64,000 nt of DNA from Bradyrhizobium sp. WBOS07. Lineage in GTDB: Bacteria > Pseudomonadota > Alphaproteobacteria > Rhizobiales > Xanthobacteraceae. Both the position numbers and the translations under genes were made by a program. Shown in pieces: positions 43,942 to 52,782 of this stretch. Within the stretch, counting starts at the first letter, position 1. Each line of letters starts with the position of its first letter. The DNA is taken from positions 5,785,501 to 5,849,500 of the forward strand of contig NZ_CP029008.1 of the NCBI RefSeq assembly GCF_024585165.1, read 5' to 3'. The notes beneath the pieces were generated by a model. The model was not told the origin of the DNA. It did no database searches and saw only the letters and a program-made list of their open reading frames with translations.

Positions 43942-45459
43942 TCAGCTTTCGTCCGTTGCCGGCAAGGTGAAGCGGAATGTCGCTCCGCCCGCTGCGTTGC
44001 TCTCGGCCCACATGCGGCCGCCGTGGGCCTCGATGATCGAGCGGCTGATGGAGAGTCCCACGCCCATGCCGGTGTCCTTGGTGGTGAAGAAGGTCTGGAA
44101 GAGATTGGGGAGAACGTCATCGCGGAAGCCGGCGCCGGTGTCGGAGACCTCCACCTCGATCATGTCGTCGGCGACGCGGGTGTTGGCAACGACGAGCTCG
44201 CGGCGCGGCGACTGCGCCATGGCCTCCAGCGCGTTGCGGAACAGATTGACCAGCACCTGCTGGATCTGCACCCGGTCGGCGAGCACGAGATCAGCGTCGG
44301 GATTGAGGCTGAAGCGGAGCTGCACGTTCTGCTCGCGCGCGCCGGCAAGCCCGAGCGCGCCGGCCTCCTCGATCAGCTTGGACAGGCTTTCGACCCGTTT
44401 CTCCGACTCGCCGCGGGAGACGAAGTCGCGCAGGCGCCGAATGATCTGGCCGGCGCGCAGGGCCTGCTCCGCCGCGCGATCCAGCGCGTTTTCGACCTTC
44501 GGCGTGTTGGGATCGCTGCTGCCGGCGAGCAGGCGCCGCGACCCCTTCATGTAATTGCTGATCGCCGCCAGCGGCTGGTTGAGCTCGTGGGCGAGCGCCG
44601 AGGCCATCTCACCCATCGCGGTCAGCCGCGAGACGTGGACCAGCTCGGATTGCAATTCCTGGAGCCGGGCTTGGGTCTGCTGGTGCTCGGTGAGGTCGCG
44701 GACGAAGCCGGTGAAATAGGGCTCGCCGGCGCGCTGCGTCTGCCCGACGGACAGGTGCATCGGGAAAGTCGTGCCGTCGCGCCGCTTTCCCGTCACGATG
44801 CGGCCGATGCCGATGATGTGCGGATCATTCGTCCTGAGATAGCGCACGAGATAGCTGTCGTGACGCGACTGATCGGGCTCCGGCATCAGGATGCTGACGT
44901 TCCGGCCGATGGCTTCCTGCCGGCTGTAGCCGAACAGCCGCTCCGCCGCGCTGCTGAACAGCTGCATGATGCCGCGGGAATCGATGACGATCATGGCGTC
45001 CGGCACGGTCTCGAGAATCGAGCGAAGATGGTTCTCCTGGGAGCGCAGGGCGTCCTCGAGATGCTTTTCCTCGTTGATGTCGAGGAAGATTCCGCTGAGA
45101 TGGCGTGGCGTTCCTGAATCGTCCCGGATCACGCCGGCCCTGGCCCGGATCCATTGACCGGTCCCGGAGACGCCGCCCAACCTGAAGGACAGGTCAAGTC
45201 CTCCGCCGCCTTCCGAGGCGCGTCCGATCGCCTTCAGAAGGTGGTCCCGATCCCCGGGTTCCAGCAAGGAAAGAAAGAGATCGTAGCTGACGGTCTGGTC
45301 CCGCTCGAGGCCAAACAGCCGCCTGGCCATGTCCGACCATTCGAGTTCGTGCGTCTTTAGATCGAGGTCCCAGGTGCCCACCCCGAATTCCTCGATGCGA
45401 ACCGGGAAATGCTCGCCCCGACCATCGTTTGCCGGTTGGGTCTCGCGGATCGGCGCCAA
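43942..45459 (-). CDS. fixL: FixL, oxygen-sensing heme histidine kinase (TTG start)
   Basis: Read from TTG 45459 this is 505 aa, the length of B. japonicum FixL. It has two PAS domains, about 15-130 and 145-256. The second binds heme through H200 in SRHDSY, with R220 in GIGRIVTGKRRDG as the signal residue. The kinase part has phospho-acceptor H291 in ALAHELNQPL and the ATP boxes LVNLFRNALEAM and DTGAGF, with GMGVGLSISRSI. Oxygen bound to the heme stops kinase activity. TTG is chosen because GAGGAG lies 6 bp before it and no in-frame ATG is close; MAPIRETQP then aligns with the B. japonicum start. It is soluble, unlike Sinorhizobium FixL. Confidence 0.95.
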   Translation of the reverse strand: MAPIRETQPANDGRGEHFPVRIEEFGVGTWDLDLKTHELEWSDMARRLFGLERDQTVSYDLFLSLLEPGDRDHLLKAIGRASEGGGGLDLSFRLGGVSGTGQWIRARAGVIRDDSGTPRHLSGIFLDINEEKHLEDALRSQENHLRSILETVPDAMIVIDSRGIMQLFSSAAERLFGYSRQEAIGRNVSILMPEPDQSRHDSYLVRYLRTNDPHIIGIGRIVTGKRRDGTTFPMHLSVGQTQRAGEPYFTGFVRDLTEHQQTQARLQELQSELVHVSRLTAMGEMASALAHELNQPLAAISNYMKGSRRLLAGSSDPNTPKVENALDRAAEQALRAGQIIRRLRDFVSRGESEKRVESLSKLIEEAGALGLAGAREQNVQLRFSLNPDADLVLADRVQIQQVLVNLFRNALEAMAQSPRRELVVANTRVADDMIEVEVSDTGAGFRDDVLPNLFQTFFTTKDTGMGVGLSISRSIIEAHGGRMWAESNAAGGATFRFTLPATDES

Positions 45460-45603
45460 ACTCTGCTCCTCATCTCGGCCCGGTCGGCAGGACGCCGTTA
45501 CCGCTGGCGCAATTTCGCCCAAGGCGCGCTCCGAGGCAAGCGCGGACGTTGAATTCACTGGCGGATTCCATTGGGAAGGACAAGGGAGCCGGAAGCGCTC
45601 ATT

Positions 45604-45617
45604 TTGATCTATCTCAT
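45604..45617 (+). promoter_or_regulatory. Degenerate FixK-type site before the universal stress gene
   Basis: TTGATCTATCTCAT keeps the first half-site TTGAT but has two mismatches in the second (consensus ATCAA). Its centre lies 65 bp before the ATG at 45676, the same geometry as for fixN and fixG. Weak candidate. Confidence 0.3.
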
Positions 45618-45675
45618 CCTGCTGCATGACAGCGGGCTTAGGCTCCAACAAAACCCGGTGATGTGGAGATACTCG

Positions 45676-46509
45676 ATGACATACGCGACGGTGATGGTCA
45701 GCTTGGCGCTCGATCAGTCCAACGAGGCGCGTCTCCAGGTGGCCGGTGAGCTTGCCGAACGATTCGAGGCGGCCATCGTCGGGGTCGCCGCGGCACAGTT
45801 CGCGCCGCCGCTCTATTTCACCGACGGCGCCGAGGCACAAGCGCTGATCGACGAGGGCGAGGCTTCGGTCAAGCGGCGGCTGGCCGGCCTCGAGGCTCAA
45901 TTCCGGGCGGCGACCAGGAATCGCGGCGGTCATGCGGAGTGGCGCAGCGCGATGGACTTTCCGGCGCGATTCGTCCTGGCGCAGGCGCGCTGCGCCGACA
46001 TCATCGTCAGCGGCGGGCAGAGCCCGGCCTTCTCCGACGCGTTTGCGCTCGCAAGCCCCAAGGACCTGGTGATGCAGGCCGGCCGCCCGCTTCTCGTCGT
46101 CCCCGATCGGGTCACGTGGCTCGACCTGCGCAGCGTGCTGGTGGCGTGGAAGGACACGCCGGAGGCGCGGCGGGCAGTGGCCGACGCGCTGCCGATGCTG
46201 CGCAAGGCGAGGGACGTCACCATCGCGACAATTCCCGAGCGGGACGACGACCGTTCGGTCGTGATGGCCGGCGTCGCCGACGTCGCCGCCTGGCTCGCCC
46301 GCCATGGCGTCACGGCGACGGCGCGCCTGTACGAAGGCACCCGGAACGGAAACGCCTCGGCGCAATTGGAAAAAGTCGCAGGGGACGTCGATGCCAGCCT
46401 GATCGTCGCGGGCGCCTATGGTCATTCGAGGTTTCGTGAACTGATCCTGGGGGGCGTCACCCAGTATCTGGTCACGCAGACCGCCCGCTGCGTGCTGCTG
46501 TCGCACTGA
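45676..46509 (+). CDS. Universal stress protein (two UspA domains)
   Basis: A 277-aa tandem UspA protein. The first domain starts MTYATVMVSLALDQSNEARLQ (broken here for description) and the second SVLVAWKDTPEARRAVADALP. The C-terminal GAYGHSRFRELILGGVTQYL is the G-x2-G-x9-G-S/T-like nucleotide loop. ATG 45676 follows GTGGAGATA. It is divergent from fixL and followed 34 bp later by the CBS-domain gene, both of which sit between fixL and fixN, so a low-oxygen role is likely. Confidence 0.87.
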   Translation: MTYATVMVSLALDQSNEARLQVAGELAERFEAAIVGVAAAQFAPPLYFTDGAEAQALIDEGEASVKRRLAGLEAQFRAATRNRGGHAEWRSAMDFPARFVLAQARCADIIVSGGQSPAFSDAFALASPKDLVMQAGRPLLVVPDRVTWLDLRSVLVAWKDTPEARRAVADALPMLRKARDVTIATIPERDDDRSVVMAGVADVAAWLARHGVTATARLYEGTRNGNASAQLEKVAGDVDASLIVAGAYGHSRFRELILGGVTQYLVTQTARCVLLSH

Positions 46510-46543
46510 CGGTCGGCCGGAATCGAATCGAGGAGGACGCGCC

Positions 46544-46969
46544 GTGTACAGATTTCTTGAACAGACCGTCGACGGTTACATGACGCGCAACGTCAAGACG
46601 GTGCAGCGCGACCGAGACTTGTTCGAGCTCAGCGAAATGTTCGAGACCGACGATTTCAACTCCTATCCGGTCGAGGACGACGGGCAGGTGGTCGGCATCG
46701 TCACCAAGTTCGACATCCTGAAGTGCTTCGCCTTCACGCCGAGCCAGATGATGCCGCGCTATCACGACCTGATGAGCCGCAAGGTCGGCGACGTCATGAC
46801 GCCGGAGTTCATCTATGTCAGCCCCGATACGCGGCTGACGCGCGTGCTCCAGATCATGGTCGAGCACCGCATCCGGAGCATCATCGTCCTCAACAGCGCG
46901 CAGAAGCTGGTTGGGATCATCGCCCGCGAGGACGTCATCGCGGCGCTCAAGGCGACGACGCGCGACTGA
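46544..46969 (+). CDS. CBS-domain pair protein
   Basis: A 141-aa protein of two CBS motifs: VDGYMTRNVKTVQRD with YPVEDDGQVVGIVTKFDIL (about 10-60), and VGDVMTPEFIYVSPDTRLTR (about 81-100) with IIVLNSAQKLVGIIAREDVI. Such stand-alone Bateman modules bind adenosyl compounds. The start is GTG 46544 with GAGGAGGACGC ahead. It is probably co-transcribed with the stress protein, and a hairpin at 47001-47022 closes the unit before fixN. Confidence 0.87.
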   Translation: MYRFLEQTVDGYMTRNVKTVQRDRDLFELSEMFETDDFNSYPVEDDGQVVGIVTKFDILKCFAFTPSQMMPRYHDLMSRKVGDVMTPEFIYVSPDTRLTRVLQIMVEHRIRSIIVLNSAQKLVGIIAREDVIAALKATTRD

Positions 46970-47000
46970 CGCACCATCCCTGACCGGCAATCTCATCGTC

Positions 47001-47022
47001 GCCTCCGTTATTGTACGGAGGC
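47001..47022 (+). terminator. Hairpin after the CBS gene
   Basis: GCCTCCGT (47001-47008), loop TATTGT, ACGGAGGC (47015-47022), then TCCCGTTT. A perfect 8-bp stem 31 bp after the stop and ahead of the fixN promoter. Confidence 0.6.
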
Positions 47023-47154
47023 TCCCGTTTGCGCGCCACGCCGGACCAGTTCCGGCGGGAAACACGTCCGCTGCGGCCAGCCCACATACATTTGAGCTTC
47101 CCGCACGGTCCTTGTCTTCACAAAGGGTGGCTGCGGAGAACTTAAGTGCCGCCC

Positions 47155-47168
47155 TTGATTTCAATCAA
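47155..47168 (+). promoter_or_regulatory. FixK box of fixNOQP
   Basis: TTGATTTCAATCAA is a perfect FixK/FNR palindrome (TTGAT-N4-ATCAA). Its centre lies 63 bp before the fixN ATG; transcription from about 47203 leaves a leader of about 22 nt, as in known class II FixK2 promoters. Confidence 0.88.
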
Positions 47169-47224
47169 TTCCCGGTGAGGATGAATGTGGTTTCTGGCGG
47201 TGTGTTCTTTCAGAGAGAATCCGC

Positions 47225-48874
47225 ATGAGCCAGCCCTCCATTTCCAAATCCATGACCATCGGTGAAAGCGGCTTGGCTGTCGTGTTCGCAGTCACCGCCT
47301 TCCTGTGCGTGGTCGCTTCGGCCAAGGCGCTCGATGCGCCCTTCGCCTTCCATGCCGCGCTCAGCGCGGCGGCGAGCCTCGCGGCGCTGTTCGTCATCGT
47401 CAACCGCTACCTCGATCGCCCGGCGGCGCTGCCGCCGGCGGAGATCAACGGACGCCCCAACTACAATATGGGCCCGATCAAGTTCTCCGCGTTCATGGCG
47501 ATGTTCTGGGGCATCGCCGGGTTCCTGGTCGGCCTCATCATCGCCTCGCAGCTGGCCTGGCCCGCGCTGAACTTCGATCTGCCCTGGACCAGCTTCGGCC
47601 GCCTGCGGCCGCTGCACACCTCCGCCGTGATCTTCGCCTTCGGCGGCAACGTGCTGATCGCGACCTCCTTCTACGTGGTGCAGAAATCCTGCCACGTCCG
47701 ACTCGCCGGCGACCTCGCTCCGTGGTTCGTCGTCCTGGGCTACAATTTCTTCATTCTGATCGCCGGCACCGGCTATCTGCTCGGCGTCACCCAGTCGAAG
47801 GAATATGCCGAGCCGGAATGGTACGCCGATTTGTGGCTGACCATCGTCTGGGTCGTCTATCTGCTGGTCTTCCTTGTCACGATCATCAAGCGCAAGGAGC
47901 CGCACATCTTCGTCGCGAACTGGTTCTATCTCGCCTTCATCGTGACGATCGCGGTGCTGCATCTCGGCAACAATCCGGCGCTTCCAGTCTCGGTGTTCGG
48001 CTCGAAGTCCTACGTCGCCTGGGGCGGCATCCAGGACGCCATGTTCCAGTGGTGGTACGGCCACAACGCGGTCGGCTTCTTCCTGACCGCCGGCTTCCTC
48101 GCCATCATGTACTACTTCATCCCCAAGCGCGCCGAACGGCCGATCTATTCCTACCGGCTGTCGATCATCCACTTCTGGGCGCTGATTTTCCTCTACATCT
48201 GGGCAGGTCCCCACCATCTGCACTACACGGCGCTGCCGGACTGGACGCAGACGCTGGGCATGACCTTCTCGATCATGCTGTGGATGCCCTCCTGGGGCGG
48301 CATGATCAACGGCCTGATGACGCTGTCGGGCGCCTGGGACAAGCTGCGCACCGACCCCGTGCTGCGCATGCTCGTGGTCTCCGTCGCCTTCTACGGCATG
48401 TCGACCTTCGAAGGTCCGATGATGTCGATCAAGGTGGTCAACTCGCTCAGCCACTATACCGACTGGACCATCGGCCACGTGCATTCCGGCGCGCTCGGCT
48501 GGGTCGGCTTCGTCTCCTTCGGCGCGCTATACTGCCTGGTGCCGTGGGCCTGGAATCGCAAGGGCCTCTACAGCCTGAAGCTCGTCAACTGGCACTTCTG
48601 GGTCGCCACCCTCGGCATCGTTCTCTACATCTCGGCGATGTGGGTGTCCGGCATCCTGCAGGGCCTGATGTGGCGCGCCTACACCTCGCTCGGCTTCCTC
48701 GAATATTCCTTCATCGAGACCGTCGAGGCGATGCATCCCTTCTACATCATCCGCGCCGCTGGCGGCGGCCTGTTCCTGATCGGCGCGCTGATCATGGCCT
48801 ACAATCTCTGGATGACGGTTCGCGTCGGCGAGCAGGAAGTCCAGATGCCCGTCGCTCTTCAGCCGGCGGAATGA
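47225..48874 (+). CDS. fixN: FixN (CcoN), catalytic subunit of cbb3 cytochrome oxidase
   Basis: A 549-aa membrane protein of about 12-14 helices that reduces oxygen at a heme b3-CuB centre with very high affinity. The heme and copper histidines lie in helices with [31 protein letters not shown] and [13 protein letters not shown], and the low-spin heme helix in [16 protein letters not shown]. Length matches Bradyrhizobium FixN. The gene starts the fixNOQP operon, 12 bp ahead of fixO, under the FixK box at 47155. In nodules and microaerobic cells it is the main terminal oxidase. Confidence 0.96.
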   Translation: MSQPSISKSMTIGESGLAVVFAVTAFLCVVASAKALDAPFAFHAALSAAASLAALFVIVNRYLDRPAALPPAEINGRPNYNMGPIKFSAFMAMFWGIAGFLVGLIIASQLAWPALNFDLPWTSFGRLRPLHTSAVIFAFGGNVLIATSFYVVQKSCHVRLAGDLAPWFVVLGYNFFILIAGTGYLLGVTQSKEYAEPEWYADLWLTIVWVVYLLVFLVTIIKRKEPHIFVANWFYLAFIVTIAVLHLGNNPALPVSVFGSKSYVAWGGIQDAMFQWWYGHNAVGFFLTAGFLAIMYYFIPKRAERPIYSYRLSIIHFWALIFLYIWAGPHHLHYTALPDWTQTLGMTFSIMLWMPSWGGMINGLMTLSGAWDKLRTDPVLRMLVVSVAFYGMSTFEGPMMSIKVVNSLSHYTDWTIGHVHSGALGWVGFVSFGALYCLVPWAWNRKGLYSLKLVNWHFWVATLGIVLYISAMWVSGILQGLMWRAYTSLGFLEYSFIETVEAMHPFYIIRAAGGGLFLIGALIMAYNLWMTVRVGEQEVQMPVALQPAE

Positions 48875-48886
48875 GGAGCTAAAGCA

Positions 48887-49621
48887 ATGTCGTTCTGGAC
48901 ACGCCACCAAGTCTTCGAAAAGAACTCGATCATCCTGGTCGTCGGCATCCTGCTGGTGATCGCGATCGGCGGTCTCGTCGAGATCACCCCGCTGTTCTAC
49001 CTCAAGAGCACGATCGAGAAGGTCGACGGGGTCAGGCCCTACACGCCGCTGGAGCTGGCGGGCCGCAACGTCTACGTCCGCGAGGGCTGCTATCTCTGCC
49101 ACTCGCAGATGGTCCGTCCGCTGCGTGACGAGGTCGAGCGCTACGGCCACTTCTCGCTCGCGGCCGAGAGCATGTACGACCATCCGTTCCAGTGGGGCTC
49201 CAAGCGCACCGGCCCGGATCTCGCCCGCGTCGGCGCCAAGTACTCCGACGACTGGCACGTCACCCATCTGACCAACCCGCGCGCGATCGTGCCGCAGTCG
49301 GTGATGCCCGGCTATCCGTTCCTCAGCAAGGCCGAGGTCGACCCGGATGCGATCGCGGGCGACATGCGCGCGCTCAGGACGGTCGGCGTCCCCTATAGCG
49401 ACGAGCAGATCGCCAATGCCGCCGCCGACATGAAAGCCCAGGCCGATCCGGACAATGCCGGGTCCGACGCCTTCACCAAGCGCTACGCCAAGGCCGTCGT
49501 GCGGAACTTCGACGGCAAGGTCGGCGCGCCGACGGAGATGGACGCGCTCGTCGCGTACCTGCAGATGCTCGGCACGCTGGTCGACTTCAAGATCTACAAC
49601 GAGAAAGCCAATCTTCGCTGA
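48887..49621 (+). CDS. fixO: FixO (CcoO), monoheme c-type cytochrome subunit of cbb3 oxidase
   Basis: A 244-aa protein with one N-terminal membrane anchor ([20 protein letters not shown]) and a periplasmic domain. The heme site is C68-YLC-H72 in [11 protein letters not shown], and the distal Met lies in SVMPGYPFL. It passes electrons from FixP to FixN. It is 12 bp after fixN and 13 bp before fixQ. Confidence 0.96.
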   Translation: MSFWTRHQVFEKNSIILVVGILLVIAIGGLVEITPLFYLKSTIEKVDGVRPYTPLELAGRNVYVREGCYLCHSQMVRPLRDEVERYGHFSLAAESMYDHPFQWGSKRTGPDLARVGAKYSDDWHVTHLTNPRAIVPQSVMPGYPFLSKAEVDPDAIAGDMRALRTVGVPYSDEQIANAAADMKAQADPDNAGSDAFTKRYAKAVVRNFDGKVGAPTEMDALVAYLQMLGTLVDFKIYNEKANLR

Positions 49622-49634
49622 GAAGGCATGAACG

Positions 49635-49799
49635 ATGAAAGCCATCCTTACAGTCCACAATCTTGCGTCAGATCTCGTGACGACGATCTGGACACCGGTG
49701 TTCGTCGCGATCTTTCTCGCGATCATCGCCTACGCATTCTGGCCCCGTAACAAGGCTGTGTTCGACAAGGCAGCGCACCTGCCCTTGCGGGAGGAGTAG
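49635..49799 (+). CDS. fixQ: FixQ (CcoQ), small cbb3 oxidase subunit
   Basis: A 54-aa protein beginning MKAILTVHNLASDL, with one membrane helix (about 17-36, WTPVFVAIFLAIIAYAFW) and a short basic tail ending LPLREE. FixQ/CcoQ stabilises the oxidase. It lies 13 bp after fixO and 6 bp before fixP. Small genes like this are easily missed, but length, helix and place are exact for the family. Confidence 0.93.
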   Translation: MKAILTVHNLASDLVTTIWTPVFVAIFLAIIAYAFWPRNKAVFDKAAHLPLREE

Positions 49800-49805
49800 A
49801 GAACC

Positions 49806-50681
49806 ATGACCGATCATTCTAGCGACATCGATTCCGTCTCCGGCAAGTCCACGACCGGCCACCAATGGGACGGCATCAAGGAGCTCAACACGCCGCTGCC
49901 GCGCTGGTGGGTGATCACCTTCTACCTCACCATCATCTGGTCGATCGGCTATTGGATCGTCTATCCGGCATGGCCGCTGATCCAAAGCAATACCACCGGC
50001 ATGTTCGGCTACTCCTCGCGCGCCGACGTCGCGGTCGAGCTCGCGAACCTCGAGAAGATCCGCGGTGACAAGATGGCGGCGTTGGGCACTGCCTCGCTGG
50101 TCGACATCGAGAAGGACCCGGCCTTGCTGGCGCTCGCTCGCGCCAAGGGCAAGACCGTGTTCGGCGACAATTGCGCGCCGTGCCACGGCTCCGGCGGTGC
50201 CGGCGCCAAGGGTTATCCGAACCTGAACGACGACGACTGGCTGTGGGGCGGCACGCTCGACCAGATCATGCAGACCATCCAGTTCGGCGCCCGGTCCGGT
50301 CATGCCAAGGCGCATGAAGGCCAGATGCTTGCCTTCGGCAAGGATGGCGTGCTGAAGCCGGACGAGATCGTCACGGTCGCCAATTACGTGCGCTCGCTGT
50401 CGGGCCTGTCGACCCGAAACGGATATGACGCCGCCAAGGGCCAGAAGATCTTCGCGGAAAACTGCGTCGCCTGCCACGGCGACAACGGCAAGGGCAACCT
50501 GGAGGTGGGCGCTCCGAATCTGACCGACAAGATCTCGCTTTACGGCACCGACGAAGCGAGCCTGATCGAGACCATCAGCCAGGGTCGTGCCGGCGTGATG
50601 CCGGCCTGGGAAGGGCGGCTCGATCCCGCCACCATCAAGGCAATGGCGGTCTACGTCCACTCGCTCGGCGGCGGAAAATAG
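49806..50681 (+). CDS. fixP: FixP (CcoP), diheme c-type cytochrome subunit of cbb3 oxidase
   Basis: A 291-aa protein with an N-terminal membrane helix (about 35-58, WWVITFYLTIIWSIGYWIVY) and two cytochrome c domains: C123-APC-H127 and C220-VAC-H224. It is the electron entry point of the cbb3 oxidase, receiving electrons from cytochrome c. It is the last gene of fixNOQP and is followed by the hairpin at 50703 and the fixG FixK box. Confidence 0.96.
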   Translation: MTDHSSDIDSVSGKSTTGHQWDGIKELNTPLPRWWVITFYLTIIWSIGYWIVYPAWPLIQSNTTGMFGYSSRADVAVELANLEKIRGDKMAALGTASLVDIEKDPALLALARAKGKTVFGDNCAPCHGSGGAGAKGYPNLNDDDWLWGGTLDQIMQTIQFGARSGHAKAHEGQMLAFGKDGVLKPDEIVTVANYVRSLSGLSTRNGYDAAKGQKIFAENCVACHGDNGKGNLEVGAPNLTDKISLYGTDEASLIETISQGRAGVMPAWEGRLDPATIKAMAVYVHSLGGGK

Positions 50682-50702
50682 CGGATCCGCGACACAAAGG
50701 CT

Positions 50703-50736
50703 TCAAACGGGGGTGAACAAAAGTGCCCCCGTTTGA
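50703..50736 (+). terminator. Hairpin after fixP overlapping the fixG FixK box
   Basis: TCAAACGGGGG (50703-50713) pairs perfectly with CCCCCGTTTGA (50726-50736) across a 12-nt loop. It lacks a T-run. Its right arm ends inside the FixK box that starts at 50733, so the same bases form the RNA hairpin and the operator. Confidence 0.6.
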
Positions 50737-50746
50737 GCTGGATCAA
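50733..50746 (+). promoter_or_regulatory. FixK box of fixGHIS
   Basis: TTGAGCTGGATCAA matches TTGA-N6-TCAA. Centre 64 bp before the fixG ATG, the same distance as at fixN; predicted start of transcription near 50781. Confidence 0.82.
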
Positions 50747-50803
50747 CTGACGCGGCGGTGTCGGGTCTAGGTTTAATCGCACCTCTTTTAGAAGTTCCAA
50801 GCG

Positions 50804-52270
50804 ATGAACAAGACCGTCAATCCGAACGAGCTCAAGCCTGTGGACGACGTCGGGCCGCTCTATGCGCCCCGCCAGAAGGTCTACCCCCAAAGCGTCTCCG
50901 GCACGTTCCGCCGCATCAAGTGGGGCCTGATGGCGATCTGCCTCGGCATCTACTATTTCCTGCCGTTCGTGCGCTGGAACCGCGGCCTCGGCGCCCCGAG
51001 CCAGGCGGTGCTGATCGATCTGCCCAACAGCCGCTTCTACTTCTTCTTCATCGAGCTGTGGCCCCAGGAGGTCTACTATTTCACCGGCCTGCTGATCGTG
51101 GCCGCGGTGGCGCTGTTCCTGATGAACTCGGTCGGCGGCCGCATCTGGTGCGGCTATCTCTGTCCGCAGACGGTGTGGACCGATCTGTTCTACGCGGTCG
51201 AACGCCTGATCGAGGGCGACCGGCGCGAGCGGATGAAGAAGGCCAAATCGTCCGATCCCTTGAAGCTCGAGCGCGTCTCCGAGATCGTGCTCAAGCATTC
51301 GATCTGGCTGATGATCGCCTGGTGGACCGGCGGCGCCTGGGTGCTCTACTTCAACGATGCGCCGACCCTGGTGAAGGAGCTCGTCACCTTCCAGGGGCCG
51401 ATGCTCGCCTATATCTGGATCGGCATCCTCACCGCGACGACCTATATCCTCGCCGGCTACATGCGCGAGCAGGTCTGCACCTATATGTGCCCGTGGCCGC
51501 GCATCCAGGCCGCGCTCACCGACGAATGGGCGCTCAACGTCACCTATCGCTACGACCGCGGCGAGAAGCGCACCTCGGTCAAGAAGGCCGCCGAGCTGCG
51601 CGCGCTCGGCCAGCAGGTCGGCGATTGCGTCGATTGCTACCAATGCGTCGCGGTCTGTCCGACCGGCATCGACATCCGCAACGGACCGCAGATGGAATGC
51701 ATCCAGTGCGGACTCTGCATCGATGCCTGCGACAACGTGATGGCCAAGATCGGCCGGCCGAAGCGGCTGATCGGCTACGACAACGACATCAACATCCATC
51801 GCCGCCAGGAAGGCAAGGCGCCGATCTACCGGATCGTCCGGGCCCGCACCATCGTCTACAGCGCGATCATCGCGGCGATCGGCGGCTTCATGGTCTATAC
51901 GCTGGCGACCCGCAGTCTGCTCGACGTCAACGTGCTGCACGACCGCAATCCGGTCGCGGTCAAGCTCAGCGACGGCTCGATCCGCAACGCCTACACGGTG
52001 CGGCTGCTCAACAAGAGCGGCTACGATCGCGCCATCGCCATCGACGTGGAGGGGCCGATCAATCCCACGATGCATGTCGTCGGCGTCGATTCGGTGACGC
52101 CGGATCGGCCGATCATCGTGATCCCGCGCGACTCCACCAGCGAGCTGCGGCTGCTCGTCACCGCGCCGGCTGAGAACAATCCCGAGAAGTCGATTCCGGT
52201 CCGCTTCCACGTCATGGATATCGGATTGGGCGTGGCCGCGAGCGCCACCGACAATTTCGTCGCGCCGTAA
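50804..52270 (+). CDS. fixG: FixG (CcoG), membrane iron-sulfur protein for cbb3 oxidase assembly
   Basis: A 488-aa membrane protein with about five helices, a NapH-like CGYLCPQTVW motif (near 112), CTYMCPWPR (near 226) and two [4Fe-4S] motifs, CVDCYQCVAVCP and CIQCGLCIDAC (about 275-310). A periplasmic Ig-like domain forms the C terminus. FixG/CcoG reduces copper for delivery to the oxidase. It is first in fixGHIS, 16 bp ahead of fixH. Confidence 0.95.
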   Translation: MNKTVNPNELKPVDDVGPLYAPRQKVYPQSVSGTFRRIKWGLMAICLGIYYFLPFVRWNRGLGAPSQAVLIDLPNSRFYFFFIELWPQEVYYFTGLLIVAAVALFLMNSVGGRIWCGYLCPQTVWTDLFYAVERLIEGDRRERMKKAKSSDPLKLERVSEIVLKHSIWLMIAWWTGGAWVLYFNDAPTLVKELVTFQGPMLAYIWIGILTATTYILAGYMREQVCTYMCPWPRIQAALTDEWALNVTYRYDRGEKRTSVKKAAELRALGQQVGDCVDCYQCVAVCPTGIDIRNGPQMECIQCGLCIDACDNVMAKIGRPKRLIGYDNDINIHRRQEGKAPIYRIVRARTIVYSAIIAAIGGFMVYTLATRSLLDVNVLHDRNPVAVKLSDGSIRNAYTVRLLNKSGYDRAIAIDVEGPINPTMHVVGVDSVTPDRPIIVIPRDSTSELRLLVTAPAENNPEKSIPVRFHVMDIGLGVAASATDNFVAP

Positions 52271-52285
52271 GTCGAGGAGACCATC

Positions 52286-52771
52286 ATGTCATCCAAGCCG
52301 CTGACCGGAACCAAGGTGTTCCTGATGCTGGTCGCTTTCTTCGCCCTCGTGATCGGCGTCAACGCCACCATGATGAAGCTGGCGATTGCGACGCTGCCGG
52401 GAACGGAAGTCGACAGCGCCTATGCCGCAGGTCTGACCTACGACCGCGAGATTTCGGCGGCGCAGGACCAGGCGCTGCGCAAATGGAAGGTCAACGCCCA
52501 TATCGAGCGCCGCAACGACGGCGGTGCCTTGGTCCAGGTCGAGGCGCGCGATGCCGGCGGCCAGCCGCTCTCGGGGCTGAAATTCGGCGGACGCCTGGAG
52601 CGGCCGACCGACAAGCGCGCCGACCTCGCCGTCGAGCTCACCGAATCCGGCATCGGCCTCTATCGCGGCGATGCCGAATCCGTTGCGCCGGGCCAGTGGG
52701 ACCTGGTGATCGAGGGCGAGGCGCGGGGGACGCGCGTGTTCCTGTCGCGCAACCGCGTGATCCTGAACTGA
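52286..52771 (+). CDS. fixH: FixH, membrane-anchored assembly protein
   Basis: A 161-aa protein with one N-terminal membrane helix (GTKVFLMLVAFFALVIGVNA) and a periplasmic domain including DSAYAAGLTYDREISAAQDQ, the typical FixH stretch. It is needed for cbb3 oxidase maturation with FixI. It is 16 bp after fixG and 12 bp before fixI. Confidence 0.92.
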   Translation: MSSKPLTGTKVFLMLVAFFALVIGVNATMMKLAIATLPGTEVDSAYAAGLTYDREISAAQDQALRKWKVNAHIERRNDGGALVQVEARDAGGQPLSGLKFGGRLERPTDKRADLAVELTESGIGLYRGDAESVAPGQWDLVIEGEARGTRVFLSRNRVILN

Positions 52772-52782
52772 AGGATTTTGTC

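Noticed and set aside
43942..46506. Extension of the fixL frame to 854 codons
   Set aside because: The extra part is antisense to the universal stress protein gene and has no domain; the TTG at 45459 gives the exact FixL length.
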